DNA of 64,000 nucleotides, taken from contig NZ_BAABRS010000004.1 in NCBI RefSeq assembly GCF_039545095.1, positions 248,001 to 312,000 on the forward strand. The letters are read 5' to 3'. Source of the stretch: Fodinibius salicampi. GTDB lineage: Bacteria; Bacteroidota; Rhodothermia; Balneolales; Balneolaceae. Below are positions 8,394-18,479 of the stretch, piece after piece. A program made the position numbers and the translations under genes. The notes under the pieces are model-generated. The model was not told the origin of the DNA. It worked only from the letters and a program-made list of their open reading frames with translations, and did not search any database. Numbering within the stretch: the stretch's first letter is position 1; each line of letters opens with the position of its first letter.

Positions 8394-10619
8394 ATGGGTA
8401 ATGAATTAGCCGAAGAAACAACTTTACAAGAACAGGTTGACGAGCAGAAATCTGGCGTTCAACAGAAGTACGGTACCTTTGGCGGGGTGTTTGTGCCTAC
8501 GCTCCTTACTATACTGGGCGTTATCCTTTTCCTTCGACAGGGCTGGGTGATTGGGAATGCCGGACTGCTGGGTGGGTGGCTCATAATTACCCTTGCTTTT
8601 GTCATTGTCACCTTTACGGCCCTTTCGATGTCATGTATTACTACAAATATTCGCATCAAGGCGGGTGGCGCATATTCCATTATTTCGCAGTCACTGGGAC
8701 TTGAGGTAGGAGGTAGCGTAGGCGTTCCCCTGTATCTTGCTCAGACTTTTGCTATTACAATGTATATTTTCGGATTCAGAGAGGGATGGCTCTATATCTT
8801 TCCTGGACATTATGCCATATTGGTCGATTTTGTAGTATTTGGAACTTTGTTCGGCATCGCATTTATGAGTGCCAAACTGGCTTTTAGAATACAGTATATT
8901 ATTTTAGCGGTCATTGTTGGAGCTTTAATTTCCGTTGGGGGCACCATTTTTACGGGGGCAATGGAACATAGTATACAATGGTGGGGAGCGTTTCCCGGAG
9001 CCCCGGAGAATGGGTTTGAGGGCGTCAGTTTTTGGGTGGTATTCGCAGTGCTATTTCCCGCGGCTACCGGAATCATGGCGGGTGCTAATATGTCCGGGGA
9101 GCTAAAAAATCCTAAAAAGAGCATTCCCCTGGGAACCATCTCGGCTATAGTCATTAGTTATGTAATATATATGGCCTCGGGTTATTGGTTTGCAAGGGTA
9201 GCACCGGTGGATGAGCTGGTAAGCAACTATAACGTGATGATTGATTATGCTTTATGGGCGCCGGCCGTTTTAGGCGGACTATTAGGTGCGACCTTTTCAT
9301 CGGCATTGGCTTCTATTGTGGGAGCACCCCGTATTTTACAGGCCCTCGGCGATCATCGGATTTTCCCAGGTGGAGAAATATTTTCAAAATTGTCGGAAAA
9401 TGGTGAACCCCGGAATGCTATTCTCCTGACTGGAGGCATTGTGTTAGCAACCCTGCTGCTTCGCGATCTTAATACCATCGCTCCGCTCATTACGATGTTT
9501 TTTCTTATCACTTATATGATGATCAATCTGGTAGTATTCGTGGAGCAGTGGATGAACATGATTAGTTTTCGTCCCACTTTTACCATTCCCAAGTTTGTTC
9601 CATTTATAGGTACAGCCGGATGCCTTTTTACCATGTTTATCATTAATTCTACTTTCGGACTTGTTGCTCTGGGATTTGTAGTTCTAACCTATTTATATCT
9701 CACGAACAGAAAGTTAAAAGTGCCCTATGGGGATATGAGAAGTGGTCTTTTTGTATCCCTGGCCGAGTGGGCAGCAAAGCGCGTTTCCCTTCTGCCGGAA
9801 AATAATGAGCGTGCATGGAAAGCAAATCTACTTGTGCCTGTGCGCAGCGCAAGGGAGTTGCGCGGCAGTTTTAGTCTCATCAGAAATCTGGTATATCCCA
9901 AAGGATCGGTAAAATTAGTGGGACTGTCGGGTACAGGAGATGATAGTAAACTCAGAGATTCGCTGATGGACTTTGCTATGTCATTTAGCAGAGAAAACGT
10001 ATACGCGAAGTGGAGCGTTATAGATTCTGATAATTTTAAGGAAGCCATATTAAACTCACTTCAAACATTACAAGGGACATTTTTCAGGCCTAATATCCTC
10101 TTTCTGAGGTTACCGAACCATAAAAGATATGATGAAGAAATTCATTCTATCATCAACCAGGCAAGGTTAAATAATATGGGAATCCAGCTTTATGTAGAGG
10201 ATACGATAGCACAGCTTGGCAGAAGTTCATCGGTAAATGTATGGATGCGCGAAAGGAGCCCTGACTGGGATTTGAGTATGGAGCTTGGAAATATAGACTT
10301 AGCTTTACTTACCGCCTATAAATTAAAAATGAACTGGAATGCCACCATGAGAATGATAACGGTTGTGGATGAATCGCAGGTAGAACAGGCCTATAACTAT
10401 CTCGAAAACCTATTGGATGTTGCACGCCTCCCGGATGTTCAGCCTCATGTAGAGATTGGCACTTTTAAAGAAGCTATCCAAAATGCTCCACAGGCAGATG
10501 TGGATTTGATGGGATTACCCCAGGATCCCGACTTGGACGAACTCCGGTTATTCGTAGAGCGTACCCAATCGGCCTGTGTTTTTGTGGCCGATTCTGGCAA
10601 TGAAAACATTCTGGCCTGA
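8394..10619 (+). CDS. Cation-chloride cotransporter-like APC permease (SLC12-type)
   Basis: Predicted inner-membrane secondary transporter, 741 aa. The first helix segment, GVFVPTLLTILGVILFLRQGW, is the signature of the Na-K-Cl/K-Cl cotransporter branch of the APC superfamily. About twelve helices span residues 30-450, with GIMAGANMSGELKNPKKSIP in the middle, and a cytoplasmic C-terminal domain of about 270 aa follows. Bacterial members are poorly characterised and may carry amino acids or ions. It is monocistronic, with a 200-bp leader downstream of the divergent GH43 gene. Family firm, substrate uncertain. Confidence 0.85.
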   Translation: MGNELAEETTLQEQVDEQKSGVQQKYGTFGGVFVPTLLTILGVILFLRQGWVIGNAGLLGGWLIITLAFVIVTFTALSMSCITTNIRIKAGGAYSIISQSLGLEVGGSVGVPLYLAQTFAITMYIFGFREGWLYIFPGHYAILVDFVVFGTLFGIAFMSAKLAFRIQYIILAVIVGALISVGGTIFTGAMEHSIQWWGAFPGAPENGFEGVSFWVVFAVLFPAATGIMAGANMSGELKNPKKSIPLGTISAIVISYVIYMASGYWFARVAPVDELVSNYNVMIDYALWAPAVLGGLLGATFSSALASIVGAPRILQALGDHRIFPGGEIFSKLSENGEPRNAILLTGGIVLATLLLRDLNTIAPLITMFFLITYMMINLVVFVEQWMNMISFRPTFTIPKFVPFIGTAGCLFTMFIINSTFGLVALGFVVLTYLYLTNRKLKVPYGDMRSGLFVSLAEWAAKRVSLLPENNERAWKANLLVPVRSARELRGSFSLIRNLVYPKGSVKLVGLSGTGDDSKLRDSLMDFAMSFSRENVYAKWSVIDSDNFKEAILNSLQTLQGTFFRPNILFLRLPNHKRYDEEIHSIINQARLNNMGIQLYVEDTIAQLGRSSSVNVWMRERSPDWDLSMELGNIDLALLTAYKLKMNWNATMRMITVVDESQVEQAYNYLENLLDVARLPDVQPHVEIGTFKEAIQNAPQADVDLMGLPQDPDLDELRLFVERTQSACVFVADSGNENILA

Positions 10620-10827
10620 CAGCCTGATCCTATCAAAATGAAGACTCTCAATCGCCCCAGAACCTCATTTTGCAGTTAATAAGTTCTCCTTTAGCTTTTT
10701 TAAAACTTTTCGCCTATCTGGTTGCTATTTGGGGCTGAATATTTCCATGGAACGCATAGAAGTTGACTTCCATTAAAAAAGAAAGACAATAAATATTCTA
10801 CTTTTTACATAAGGCAATCATGTTATT

Positions 10828-13800
10828 ATGATTTTCAATAAGAAAGTTTATTGGATATTATTTTGTTTGCTCATTATTCCCCAAATTATTAGCGCTCAAT
10901 ATTTCGGCAGAAACCAAGTTCAATACGAGGATTTTGATTTTGAAGTCCTCCATACGCCTAATTTTGATCTTTATCATTATCCTGCAGAAGACGAAGCGGT
11001 ACAGAATCTTGGAAAACTTTCGGAGCGCTGGTATGAGCGCCATGCAACAGTGTTTAACTTTACCTTTTCGAAGCGTAACCCACTCATTATTTATGCCAAT
11101 CATGCCGATTTTCAGCAAAACAATATTGTACCCAATGTAAGTGTGGGAACCGGTGGTGTCACCGAGGGACTAAGAAACCGGGTAGTGATGCCATTTGCTG
11201 AATCCAACAGTAGTACCAATCACGTATTGGGCCATGAGCTGGTGCATGCTTTTCAGTATCGTATAGCCAAAGGCAGTAATTTCGGCGGCATACAGGCAAC
11301 CTCTGATATACCCCTGTGGTTTATAGAGGGAATGGCCGAATACCTGTCCATCGGCCCAAATGATACGCAAACAGCCATGTGGATGCGCGATGCTGTACTA
11401 CACGACAATCTGCCCACGATTAGTGAGCTTTCCAATAGTAGAGAATATTTCCCCTACCGATACGGGCATGCGATGTGGAGTTATATGACAGGAACCTGGG
11501 GAGACCAGATAATAAAGCCCCTGTACGAGTCCGTAGCTAAAAAAGGTATCAAGAAAGGGTTGGAGGATACCCTTAATATTTCCACTGATACCCTTTCGGG
11601 AATGTGGCACAAAGCGATGAGATCCACTTACGAAAGCGAAGTGAAACGGCTAACCCCACCCGATGAGGTTGGTGAGCCGGTGTTTTCGGATGATTCAGAT
11701 CGAATGAGAAGTGCTCCGTCTTTGAGCCCTGATGGAGAATATGTAGTATACATCTCCGATGAAAGCCTTTTTTCCCTGGAATGGTACCTTGCTGATGCTC
11801 AAACGGGTGAAGTGATCCGAAAGCTGACCAGCACTATCACTGATCCTCATCTTAATGCTCTGCGTTTCATCGAATCTTCAGGCAGCTGGTCGCCGGACAG
11901 TGAACGGTTTGCGGCCGTAGTCTTTGCGAAAGGAGACAACCAGATTATTCTTATTGATCCCGATAACGGGGATATCACACGGAGGCTTCATTTTGACGAA
12001 GTGGATGCAATAACGAATCCAGCTTGGTCTCCGGATGGAAATAAGATTGCTTTCTCAGGATCTACTGATGGCTATAGTGACTTGTGGATGTATGATATGG
12101 AAAAAGATTCGCTGCAGCAGATAACCAAAGACCGCCATTCCGATTTGCAGCCCACCTGGTCCCCGGACGGCGAAACGCTTGCTTTTATATCCGACCGCGG
12201 TCCTGATACTGATCTTGATGATCTGGTATATGGAGAGATGGTGATTACCCTGAGGGACATGGAAACGGGCGAACATACCGTTCTTCCCGCCTTTGATGAT
12301 GCCAAGCACATTAACCCGCAATTCGGTCCCGATGGGAATTCCCTGTATTTTATTTCCGACCACGAGGGGGTCAATAACGTGTATCGTTATGACATGCAGA
12401 CAATGGATCGCTACCAGGTTACGGATGTCAGTACGGGGGTAAGCGGAATCAGTAAATATTCCCCTGCGCTCAGTGTAGCCAGCAATGAGGGCACCATGAT
12501 CCTTACAACCTTTAAAGATTCACAGTATCTCTTTCGCCGGCTTTCGCCCGGTGAAAGCTCAGGAGAGCGAGTTGAAGAGGATGCTCCCCTGGTTAACTCT
12601 TTACAATTACCACCAGATGCTAGGAGCGGCCAACAAGTCGTTTCTTCATTGTTATCTGATCCGGAAACCGATCTTCCTTCGGATACTTCCTTCTCCCAGT
12701 CAGATTATCAGCCCCGCCTGGCACTCGATTACATTGGCGGCGGAGGCGGTATTGGCGTTTCCAATCAGCTGGGAGTGGGAGCTGGTGGAGGTATTGACCT
12801 GCAATTCAGCGACATGCTGAATCAGCACCAGCTGATGACCACACTGCGATTACAGGGTACCTTTAAAGACCTGGGCGGACAGGTAGCTTATCTGAACAGG
12901 GACAATCGTATTATCTGGGGCGGATCTGTTTCTCATATTCCATATAGAACCAGCCGCGGCTTCTATTCTCAGGATACCACCACGGTCGATGATACGGAAG
13001 TGGTAGCTCCCACCCTGAATCGCATTAACCAGCGCACTTTTCAGGATCGTATTTCGGCCCTTGGCATGTATCCTATTTCTACCACACAGCGGCTCGAAGC
13101 CAGTGTCGGATATACGCATATATGGTACGATATGGAGCTACAAAAAACCTTTTTTGACCAGCTGGGAACGCCTTTTGATCGTGAAACGGAAGATCTCTCC
13201 ACCCCATCACCGCTAAATATGGTGAATGCTTCACTGGCGTATGTGCAAGACTCTTCCGTTCCGGCGCTTACGGGTCCGGTAGCCGGACAGCGCATGCGGC
13301 TGGAGGTTTCTCCTACGACGGGCTCTCTGGATTATATATCAGCGCTGGCAGACTATCGCCGTTACTTCTTTTTTCGTCCGGTGACATTAGCTTTTCGCGC
13401 CATGCACAGTGGCCGATACGGGCAAGATGCAGAGGACGATCGGTTAAGTCCCAATTTTGTTGGGTATGAAAGCCTGATCCGCGGATATAATTTTACTTCT
13501 TTTGAACCCAGAGAATGCACTCAGTCAGCCGAAGGCAACTGTATGGAATTAAATCGTCTTTCGGGCAGCAAAATGGCGATCTCCAATGTGGAACTAAGGC
13601 TGCCGGTACTCGGGCCGGATGAATTTGCGCTCTTTGATTCCCGTACCATACCCACCACGCTCACCGCATTCTTTGACGGAGGCGTGAGCTGGACCAAAGA
13701 CGATCCTCCGGTACTGAAATGGGACAGGCACTCTGCCGAACGGGTTCCCGTCTTTAGTGCCGGGGCCAGCGTGCGCGTAAATATACTGGGATATCTGATT

Positions 13801-13881
13801 ACCGAACTGTACTATGCCGTTCCTTTTCAGCGTCCCGAAAAGGGGGGCTATATAGGATTTCAAATATCCCCCGGCTGGTAA
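10828..13881 (+). CDS. Peptidase-MA-like / PD40 propeller / outer-membrane barrel fusion
   Basis: A 1017-aa envelope protein. Residues 1-23 form a signal peptide. Residues about 35-270 resemble peptidase-MA gluzincins: HELVH (136-140) is the zinc motif and the downstream WFIEGMAEY (164-172) supplies the third ligand. From about 285 to 560 there are at least five TolB/PD40 blades (SxSPDGEYVVY, PAWSPDGNKIAF, PTWSPDGETLAF and others). From about 630 to the C-terminal tryptophan the sequence alternates like a BamA/surface-antigen beta-barrel. This three-part architecture recurs in Bacteroidota; the role is undetermined, possibly an outer-membrane-anchored protease. Convergent with ettA, 19 bp away. 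Confidence 0.8.
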   Translation: MIFNKKVYWILFCLLIIPQIISAQYFGRNQVQYEDFDFEVLHTPNFDLYHYPAEDEAVQNLGKLSERWYERHATVFNFTFSKRNPLIIYANHADFQQNNIVPNVSVGTGGVTEGLRNRVVMPFAESNSSTNHVLGHELVHAFQYRIAKGSNFGGIQATSDIPLWFIEGMAEYLSIGPNDTQTAMWMRDAVLHDNLPTISELSNSREYFPYRYGHAMWSYMTGTWGDQIIKPLYESVAKKGIKKGLEDTLNISTDTLSGMWHKAMRSTYESEVKRLTPPDEVGEPVFSDDSDRMRSAPSLSPDGEYVVYISDESLFSLEWYLADAQTGEVIRKLTSTITDPHLNALRFIESSGSWSPDSERFAAVVFAKGDNQIILIDPDNGDITRRLHFDEVDAITNPAWSPDGNKIAFSGSTDGYSDLWMYDMEKDSLQQITKDRHSDLQPTWSPDGETLAFISDRGPDTDLDDLVYGEMVITLRDMETGEHTVLPAFDDAKHINPQFGPDGNSLYFISDHEGVNNVYRYDMQTMDRYQVTDVSTGVSGISKYSPALSVASNEGTMILTTFKDSQYLFRRLSPGESSGERVEEDAPLVNSLQLPPDARSGQQVVSSLLSDPETDLPSDTSFSQSDYQPRLALDYIGGGGGIGVSNQLGVGAGGGIDLQFSDMLNQHQLMTTLRLQGTFKDLGGQVAYLNRDNRIIWGGSVSHIPYRTSRGFYSQDTTTVDDTEVVAPTLNRINQRTFQDRISALGMYPISTTQRLEASVGYTHIWYDMELQKTFFDQLGTPFDRETEDLSTPSPLNMVNASLAYVQDSSVPALTGPVAGQRMRLEVSPTTGSLDYISALADYRRYFFFRPVTLAFRAMHSGRYGQDAEDDRLSPNFVGYESLIRGYNFTSFEPRECTQSAEGNCMELNRLSGSKMAISNVELRLPVLGPDEFALFDSRTIPTTLTAFFDGGVSWTKDDPPVLKWDRHSAERVPVFSAGASVRVNILGYLITELYYAVPFQRPEKGGYIGFQISPGW

Positions 13882-13900
13882 TGTGCCGGTTAGGGCACCA

Positions 13901-15571
13901 TTAGTCGCGCATCAGCTTTTTGTACTGTACCCGTTCCGGATGATACCTGGAGCCGAGGCGTTGTTCGCGATTTTCTTCGTACTCCGAATAGTTTCCATGG
14001 AACCAGTACACCTGGCTGTTGCCTTCAAAAGCCAGCATATGTGTGGCTATACGATCCAGGAACCAACGGTCGTGGGAGATAACGACGGCACACCCCGCAA
14101 AATCCAGCAGGGCCTCTTCCAGGGCCCGAAGGGTATGAACATCCAGATCGTTGGTAGGCTCGTCGAGCAGCAGTACATTCGCCTCCTGCTTCAGCATCTT
14201 GGCCAGGTGTACCCGGTTGCGTTCTCCACCCGAAATTTCGCTGCACCGCTTCTGCTGATCCGTTCCGCTGAAGTTAAAACGGGCCGTATACGCTCGCGAA
14301 TTTATCTCGCGGTTGCCCAGCCTGACGACCTCCTTGCCATCCGATATTTCCTCCCAAATGGTCTTGTCAGGATCCAGTGGACGTTTCTGGTTGACATATC
14401 CGAGCTCCACACTTTCGCCGATTTCAATAGTACCGCTGTCGGGTTCCTCTTCTCCGGTGATCATTTTAAAGAGCGTTGATTTTCCGGCGCCATTGGGACC
14501 GATAACCCCTACAATGCCACCCGGGGGAAGACTGAAATTCATTTCCTCAATAAGCAGCCGGTCGTCGTAGCCTTTGGAAACATTATGAGCTTCAATCACC
14601 TTATCACCGAGACGCGGTCCGGCCGGAATGAAGATCTCCATATCCTCGCGCTGTTTTTTGCGCTCTTCCGACAGCAATTCTTCATACTGATTGATACGCG
14701 CTTTACTTTTCGACCGCTTGCCTTTTGGGTTTTGCTGAATCCACTCGAGCTCTTTCTGCAGGGTTTTCTGTCGCTTGGATTCCTGCTTTTCTTCCTGTTC
14801 AAGACGCTTCTTCTTCTGTTGCAGCCATGAGCTGTAGTTACCTTCAAAGGGGATGCCCTCACCGCGATCCAGTTCCAGTATCCATCCCGCTACGTTATCC
14901 AGAAAATAGCGATCGTGGGTAACGGCGATAACAGTCCCTTCATAGCGTGCCAGGTGCTGCTCCAGCCAGGCCACCGATTCGGCATCCAGGTGGTTAGTTG
15001 GTTCATCAAGGAGCAGGACATCCGGTTTTTTCAATAAGATGCGGCAGAGCGCCACCCGGCGGGCCTCGCCACCGGAGAGGACTTCAACCGAAGTATCACC
15101 CGGCGGGGTGCGCAGTGCATCCATCGCCTGCTCGAGTTTACTGTCGAGCTCCCAGGCCCCAAGCTGCTCGATCTTTTCCTGTAGTTTCTCTTGTTTTGCA
15201 ATCAGCTTCTCAAAGTCTGCATCGGGATCTCCGAAGGCGGCATTTACTTCCTCATATTCAGCCAGCAGGTCGATTTGATCTTGTACGCCTTCCTGCACGA
15301 TCTCCTTGACGGTCTTATCGGGATCCAGTTTGGGCTCCTGGGGCAGCATCTCGAAAGTAATCCCTTTATTGCGCGATATTTCGCCCAGGTATTCCTCGTC
15401 ATTACCGGCGATAATATTCAGCAGTGTACTTTTGCCGGAGCCGTTGTTGCCGAGCACGCCGATCTTGGCACCATAAAAGAAGGAAAGGTAGATGTCTTTA
15501 AGTACATAATTGTTGGGTTTATAAACCTTGCTGACCCCAACCATCGAAAAAATAACTTTTTGATCACTCAC
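13901..15571 (-). CDS. ettA: Energy-dependent translational throttle protein EttA (ABC-F)
   Basis: Soluble tandem-ABC ATPase that binds the ribosomal E site and gates translation according to energy state. It has two NBDs: Walker A GNNGSGKST (about 38) and GPNGAGKST (about 360), and signatures LSGGEARR and ISGGERNR. The highly charged KKKRLEQEEKQESKRQK linker between them is the P-site tRNA interaction motif region. Length of 556 aa is the EttA norm. ABC-F proteins have no membrane helices, and none are seen. The ATG lies close to the start of an AT-rich inverted repeat. Paralogues such as Uup are longer and less similar in the linker. Confidence 0.92.
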   Translation of the reverse strand: MSDQKVIFSMVGVSKVYKPNNYVLKDIYLSFFYGAKIGVLGNNGSGKSTLLNIIAGNDEEYLGEISRNKGITFEMLPQEPKLDPDKTVKEIVQEGVQDQIDLLAEYEEVNAAFGDPDADFEKLIAKQEKLQEKIEQLGAWELDSKLEQAMDALRTPPGDTSVEVLSGGEARRVALCRILLKKPDVLLLDEPTNHLDAESVAWLEQHLARYEGTVIAVTHDRYFLDNVAGWILELDRGEGIPFEGNYSSWLQQKKKRLEQEEKQESKRQKTLQKELEWIQQNPKGKRSKSKARINQYEELLSEERKKQREDMEIFIPAGPRLGDKVIEAHNVSKGYDDRLLIEEMNFSLPPGGIVGVIGPNGAGKSTLFKMITGEEEPDSGTIEIGESVELGYVNQKRPLDPDKTIWEEISDGKEVVRLGNREINSRAYTARFNFSGTDQQKRCSEISGGERNRVHLAKMLKQEANVLLLDEPTNDLDVHTLRALEEALLDFAGCAVVISHDRWFLDRIATHMLAFEGNSQVYWFHGNYSEYEENREQRLGSRYHPERVQYKKLMRD

Positions 15572-15583
15572 TGCGTTTTAATT

Positions 15584-15776
15584 AAGAATGAAAAATTAGG
15601 AATGAATATGAACCTTGATTGGAATATATCAACTCTTGGCTCAGAATGTATATAAATCTTTCTTTTATATGGTTGAAATAATAAGCCAAAAAATCATAAG
15701 TATTATTTTTGCTCCGTAGAACGGTACGAGCTAAAACTATTTAAAAAATGTCCCCACTTCCTAATTTTTAATTCTT
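15584..15776. repeat. AT-rich inverted repeat unit upstream of ettA
   Basis: AAGAATGAAAAATTAGGAA (15584-15602) is complementary, with one mismatch, to TTCCTAATTTTTAATTCTT (15758-15776), bounding about 190 bp without a gene. The size and terminal inversion are MITE-like, although AATTAAGAATTAAAAATTAGG wording is also a common low-complexity spacer type. The ettA promoter must lie in or next to it. Confidence 0.55.
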
Positions 15777-16317
15777 TTCTCCGATCTTACAAATTTTGCT
15801 GAGTAGAGTGAGTGCAGGCGGGGTTGGTTTTGTCGCTTTCAATAAAAGAGTAGAAATATCTCGGCCGTTAAAATTCAGGCATCCGGGTAGGTGGAGTGGA
15901 AAACGGCCTTCATTTAGTAAGCGACCTATCACTAGCGCGGGAATTAATTCCCGCGCTATGTATGAATTCTACCTTTCCGGCCTTATAAATTTTGCTGAAC
16001 AGGGTGAGAGGAGGCACCCAAAAGGTAGCAACATTTTTCATCAATTAAAGGTCCCCATATACTTTCCCTGTCATAAAAGAGAGCACACAGAAAAGGAGAA
16101 GAGTATATACACTCAATCGAGAGACTACATTAGACTACATTTTTCGGGAGATCGTCGCATTCGCAAGAACAGGCACTCTCGCGATGACAGACGCTGGCTT
16201 CAATATAACGTATTCGACGATGGACCACGGACAACCAATACTTGAGATCTGTAATCTGAAATCTGCCATCCGCTAACCGCCAACCGTCAACCGTCTTTAC
16301 CCTTTAGCCTGCAACAG
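15777..16317. repeat. Gene-free repeat cluster between ettA and DUF1456
   Basis: No credible gene. About 15826-15845 carries TTGTCGCTTTCAATA, a block also found near 18605 and (inverted) 26390. AAATTTTGCTGA..AGxGTGAG occurs twice (about 15790 and 15986). A REP-like unit runs about 16147-16192, with GGGAGATCGTCGC and CGCGATGACAG, related to the unit at 47648-47715. About 16208-16317 is low-complexity CTGAAATCTGCCATCCGCTAACCG-like sequence, which is the inverse of spacers at about 27540 and 30740. A 26-bp palindrome at 15933 is listed separately. Confidence 0.6.
15933..15958. repeat. Perfect 26-bp palindrome (REP-like)
   Basis: TAGCGCGGGAATT followed by its exact reverse complement. It is identical to the copies at 29425-29450 and 29997-30022 that bracket the REP-associated transposase gene. 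It stands alone here, as expected for a dispersed REP mobilised in trans. Confidence 0.9.
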
Positions 16318-16794
16318 CTAATTATCATCCCTGATTCTTACTGTTAATCCCTTCAGAAAATAGCGCAGGATCTGATCTCCGCATTCCCGGTAATTCTTAT
16401 GTCCCTCTCTTCGAAACAGCGCACTCATCTCGGGCTTAGAAATAGAAAAGCCGCCCAGCTCCAGGATATCATGCATATCTTTTTCACGAAGCTTAAAGGC
16501 CACCCGCAGCTTTTTAAGCACCATATTATTGGTCACCGGCGTTTTGATAGGGCGGGGAGGGTGTTCTTTACTTTTACCCCGCTTGTAGTATATGAGGCCA
16601 TCCAGAAAATGCGCCATCAATACATGGCTGCAATCCGGTCCTTTTTCATCCTCCGGGGCTTGTTGATTGATAAAAATATTAGCCACTTCACCGCGCCTGG
16701 GATTATATCCCCGGAGCTTTAGAATATGGGCAATTTCATGATCATTAATATCCAGCATGTGCCGGATGCTCTGTATGATATCATCGTTTCTCAT
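16318..16794 (-). CDS. DUF1456 family protein (YehS-like)
   Basis: 158-aa cytoplasmic protein made of two similar halves: RNDDIIQSIRHMLDINDHEIAHIL (residues 2-25) and TNNMVLKKLRVAFKLREKDMHDIL (about 88-111) are internal repeats, each followed by SKPEMSALFRREGHKNY-type sequence. This is the two-repeat architecture of DUF1456/YehS. Function is unknown; it is a frequent single gene in marine bacteria. The start ATG at 16794 is preceded by about 120 bp shared with the upstream same-strand oxidoreductase; the C-terminus runs into the low-complexity spacer at 16317. Confidence 0.85.
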   Translation of the reverse strand: MRNDDIIQSIRHMLDINDHEIAHILKLRGYNPRRGEVANIFINQQAPEDEKGPDCSHVLMAHFLDGLIYYKRGKSKEHPPRPIKTPVTNNMVLKKLRVAFKLREKDMHDILELGGFSISKPEMSALFRREGHKNYRECGDQILRYFLKGLTVRIRDDN

Positions 16795-16913
16795 GCGCGG
16801 GAATCAGGATGTGGGTTGGATTAAGTGAATACGATGGAAAGGTAAGGCTTTGTGGCGGCATTTCGAATTTTAACCTCTGGCAGCAGCTGCTCCACTACTG
16901 TTATTATGCAGAT

Positions 16914-17939
16914 TTACGGCACCAGGATCACCTTGCCGATATTTTTTCGGTTCTCGATATAGCGGTGGGCTTCAGCAACTTCATCAAAGGAAAAGGTGGT
17001 ATCCACATGAGGATTAATCCAACCCTCCTCTACGCCTTCGAGGATATCTTCTATCCAGGAAGAGGCTTTATCCTGTTCGTGCCAGAGGTGACCCAAGTTG
17101 ACGCCGAATACGCCGCGATTACTATTTATAAGAGACAGCGGATGGAACAGGGGCATCCGTATAACGGTTTTCAGCATATCCCAATAAGCTTTAAGTCCGC
17201 CTTTGGGTCCTGTATGGGCAGACGATATCCCAAACATGCCAAGACGTCCGGTGGCCCTCAGCGCTTTATAACTGCGTTTCCACTCCTTGCCGCCCAGCGG
17301 ATCAGTAATAAGATCCACCCCGCGTCCGCCTGTAAGGTCCATGATAACCTCAAACCAGTCGTTATTGCGATAGTCAATCGCGTGATGGAGTCCGCGTTTT
17401 TTTAGGAATTCGTGCTTGTGTTCGCTGGCAGTGCCGTAAGTAGTGGCGCCGATATGCTGGGCAATATCCAGTGCGGCAATGCCCACGCCACCGCCCACAT
17501 TGTGTATGAGTATGGACTCACTTTCATGAAGGGAGCCCATTACATTGAGCAGTACCCAAGCAGTGATGTAATTGACAGGTACGGCAGCCGCTTCTGCGAA
17601 AGAAAGCCGGGATGGCTTCTCATAGATTTGCTGTTCCTTAACGCATACCTGCTCGGCCTGACCTTTGAACCGGCACATGGCTACGACTTCTTTACCTACC
17701 CAGGAATCGTCTACGGTACTACCTACAGAGGAAACTCTGCCTGCGACCTCATAGCCCATCACACAGGGTTTGTCGGGACCATCGGGATATTGCCCTTTAC
17801 GGGCCAGGATATCCGCAAAATTAAGTCCCGAAGCCTCAACCTCGATAATCAGTTCATCGCTACCGGGATGCAGGTCGGGGGCTTCCTGTACTTCCAGAAC
17901 ATCATAATTACCGTTGGCGGTATTAACTATTTGGCGCAT
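16914..17939 (-). CDS. Zinc-independent medium-chain dehydrogenase/quinone oxidoreductase (VAT-1-like)
   Basis: NADPH-dependent enoyl/quinone reductase of the MDR superfamily, 341 aa, cytoplasmic. A GroES-like domain opens the protein (EASGLNFADILARKGQYP, about 33-50) and a Rossmann fold is marked by VGGGVGIAALDIAQHIGA (about 148-165). The zinc-ligand cysteine and histidine clusters of alcohol dehydrogenases are absent. The C-terminal FSFDEVAEAHRYIENRKNIGKVIL is the conserved family end. Closest in feel to the synaptic vesicle VAT-1/quinone oxidoreductase branch; the physiological substrate cannot be inferred. Confidence 0.88.
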   Translation of the reverse strand: MRQIVNTANGNYDVLEVQEAPDLHPGSDELIIEVEASGLNFADILARKGQYPDGPDKPCVMGYEVAGRVSSVGSTVDDSWVGKEVVAMCRFKGQAEQVCVKEQQIYEKPSRLSFAEAAAVPVNYITAWVLLNVMGSLHESESILIHNVGGGVGIAALDIAQHIGATTYGTASEHKHEFLKKRGLHHAIDYRNNDWFEVIMDLTGGRGVDLITDPLGGKEWKRSYKALRATGRLGMFGISSAHTGPKGGLKAYWDMLKTVIRMPLFHPLSLINSNRGVFGVNLGHLWHEQDKASSWIEDILEGVEEGWINPHVDTTFSFDEVAEAHRYIENRKNIGKVILVP

Positions 17940-18036
17940 GGCGTTTTGAGTCTAAATTTATATTTAGGTCTGTTGCTGGATGTCTCTTATCATTTAAAAG
18001 ATACATAGAATAGCTAAGATCTGTATCTCTTGTTCT

Positions 18037-18064
18037 GTTACTTTTTCCATTGATGAAAAGTAAC
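18037..18064. repeat. CTTTT/AAAAG hairpin module, copy 1
   Basis: GTTACTTTT (18037-18045) pairs perfectly with AAAAGTAAC (18056-18064) around the loop TCCATTGATG. Same architecture as the copies at 18300, 18480, 26513, 28046 and 29069 but with different arm bases. The loop is nearly identical to the (inverted) loop of the copy at 26513. Confidence 0.75.
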
Positions 18065-18285
18065 AGAAATTCGTCTGCTGGGTTTTGTCCCTTTCAATAA
18101 AATCAGGAAATAACCTGGCCTTGAATTGTGTGCTGCGGACAAAGGATGCAGGTTGTAGATTTTGTACCTGTGCTACGAAGCCTTGGCGTAGTAGTACCGG
18201 TGATATTCCAATCATTTGGCTCAATAGCTAAAGGACCATCAAAATCTACGCATCCTGCCGGCTAAAGCGACCACACAATTCTCAG

Positions 18286-18327
18286 CCTTGATCTTATGAG
18301 CACCTTTTGCATCAAGGTAAAAGGTGC
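18286..18327. repeat. Hairpin module, copy 2, with interleaved second stem (pseudoknot potential)
   Basis: GCACCTTTT (18300-18308) pairs with AAAAGGTGC (18319-18327). CCTTGAT (18286-18292) pairs with ATCAAGG (18311-18317), which lies in the loop of the first stem. Both stems are perfect and interleaved without overlap, the arrangement of an H-type pseudoknot or of two alternative structures. Relative to the copy at 18480 it is inverted. Confidence 0.75.
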
Positions 18328-18479
18328 AAGTAAACGCTATTCAAAGATAAAACCCTACGCTAAGCGCCACTGGTTAATTCAAATTCCCAGCGAATCGTCG
18401 TTGAAAAAATGGAACAAGGGAAAAAGTATAAGAATATCACCTTACTAAAAGGAAAAACTTAACAATATTAATAGTGTCC

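Noticed and set aside
15796..16245. 149-codon plus-strand ORF
   Set aside because: Runs through a palindrome, a REP-like unit and low-complexity DNA; composition and peptide are not protein-like.
17994..18224. 76-codon minus-strand ORF
   Set aside because: Covers a hairpin-module copy and surrounding repeat DNA; no recognisable domain.
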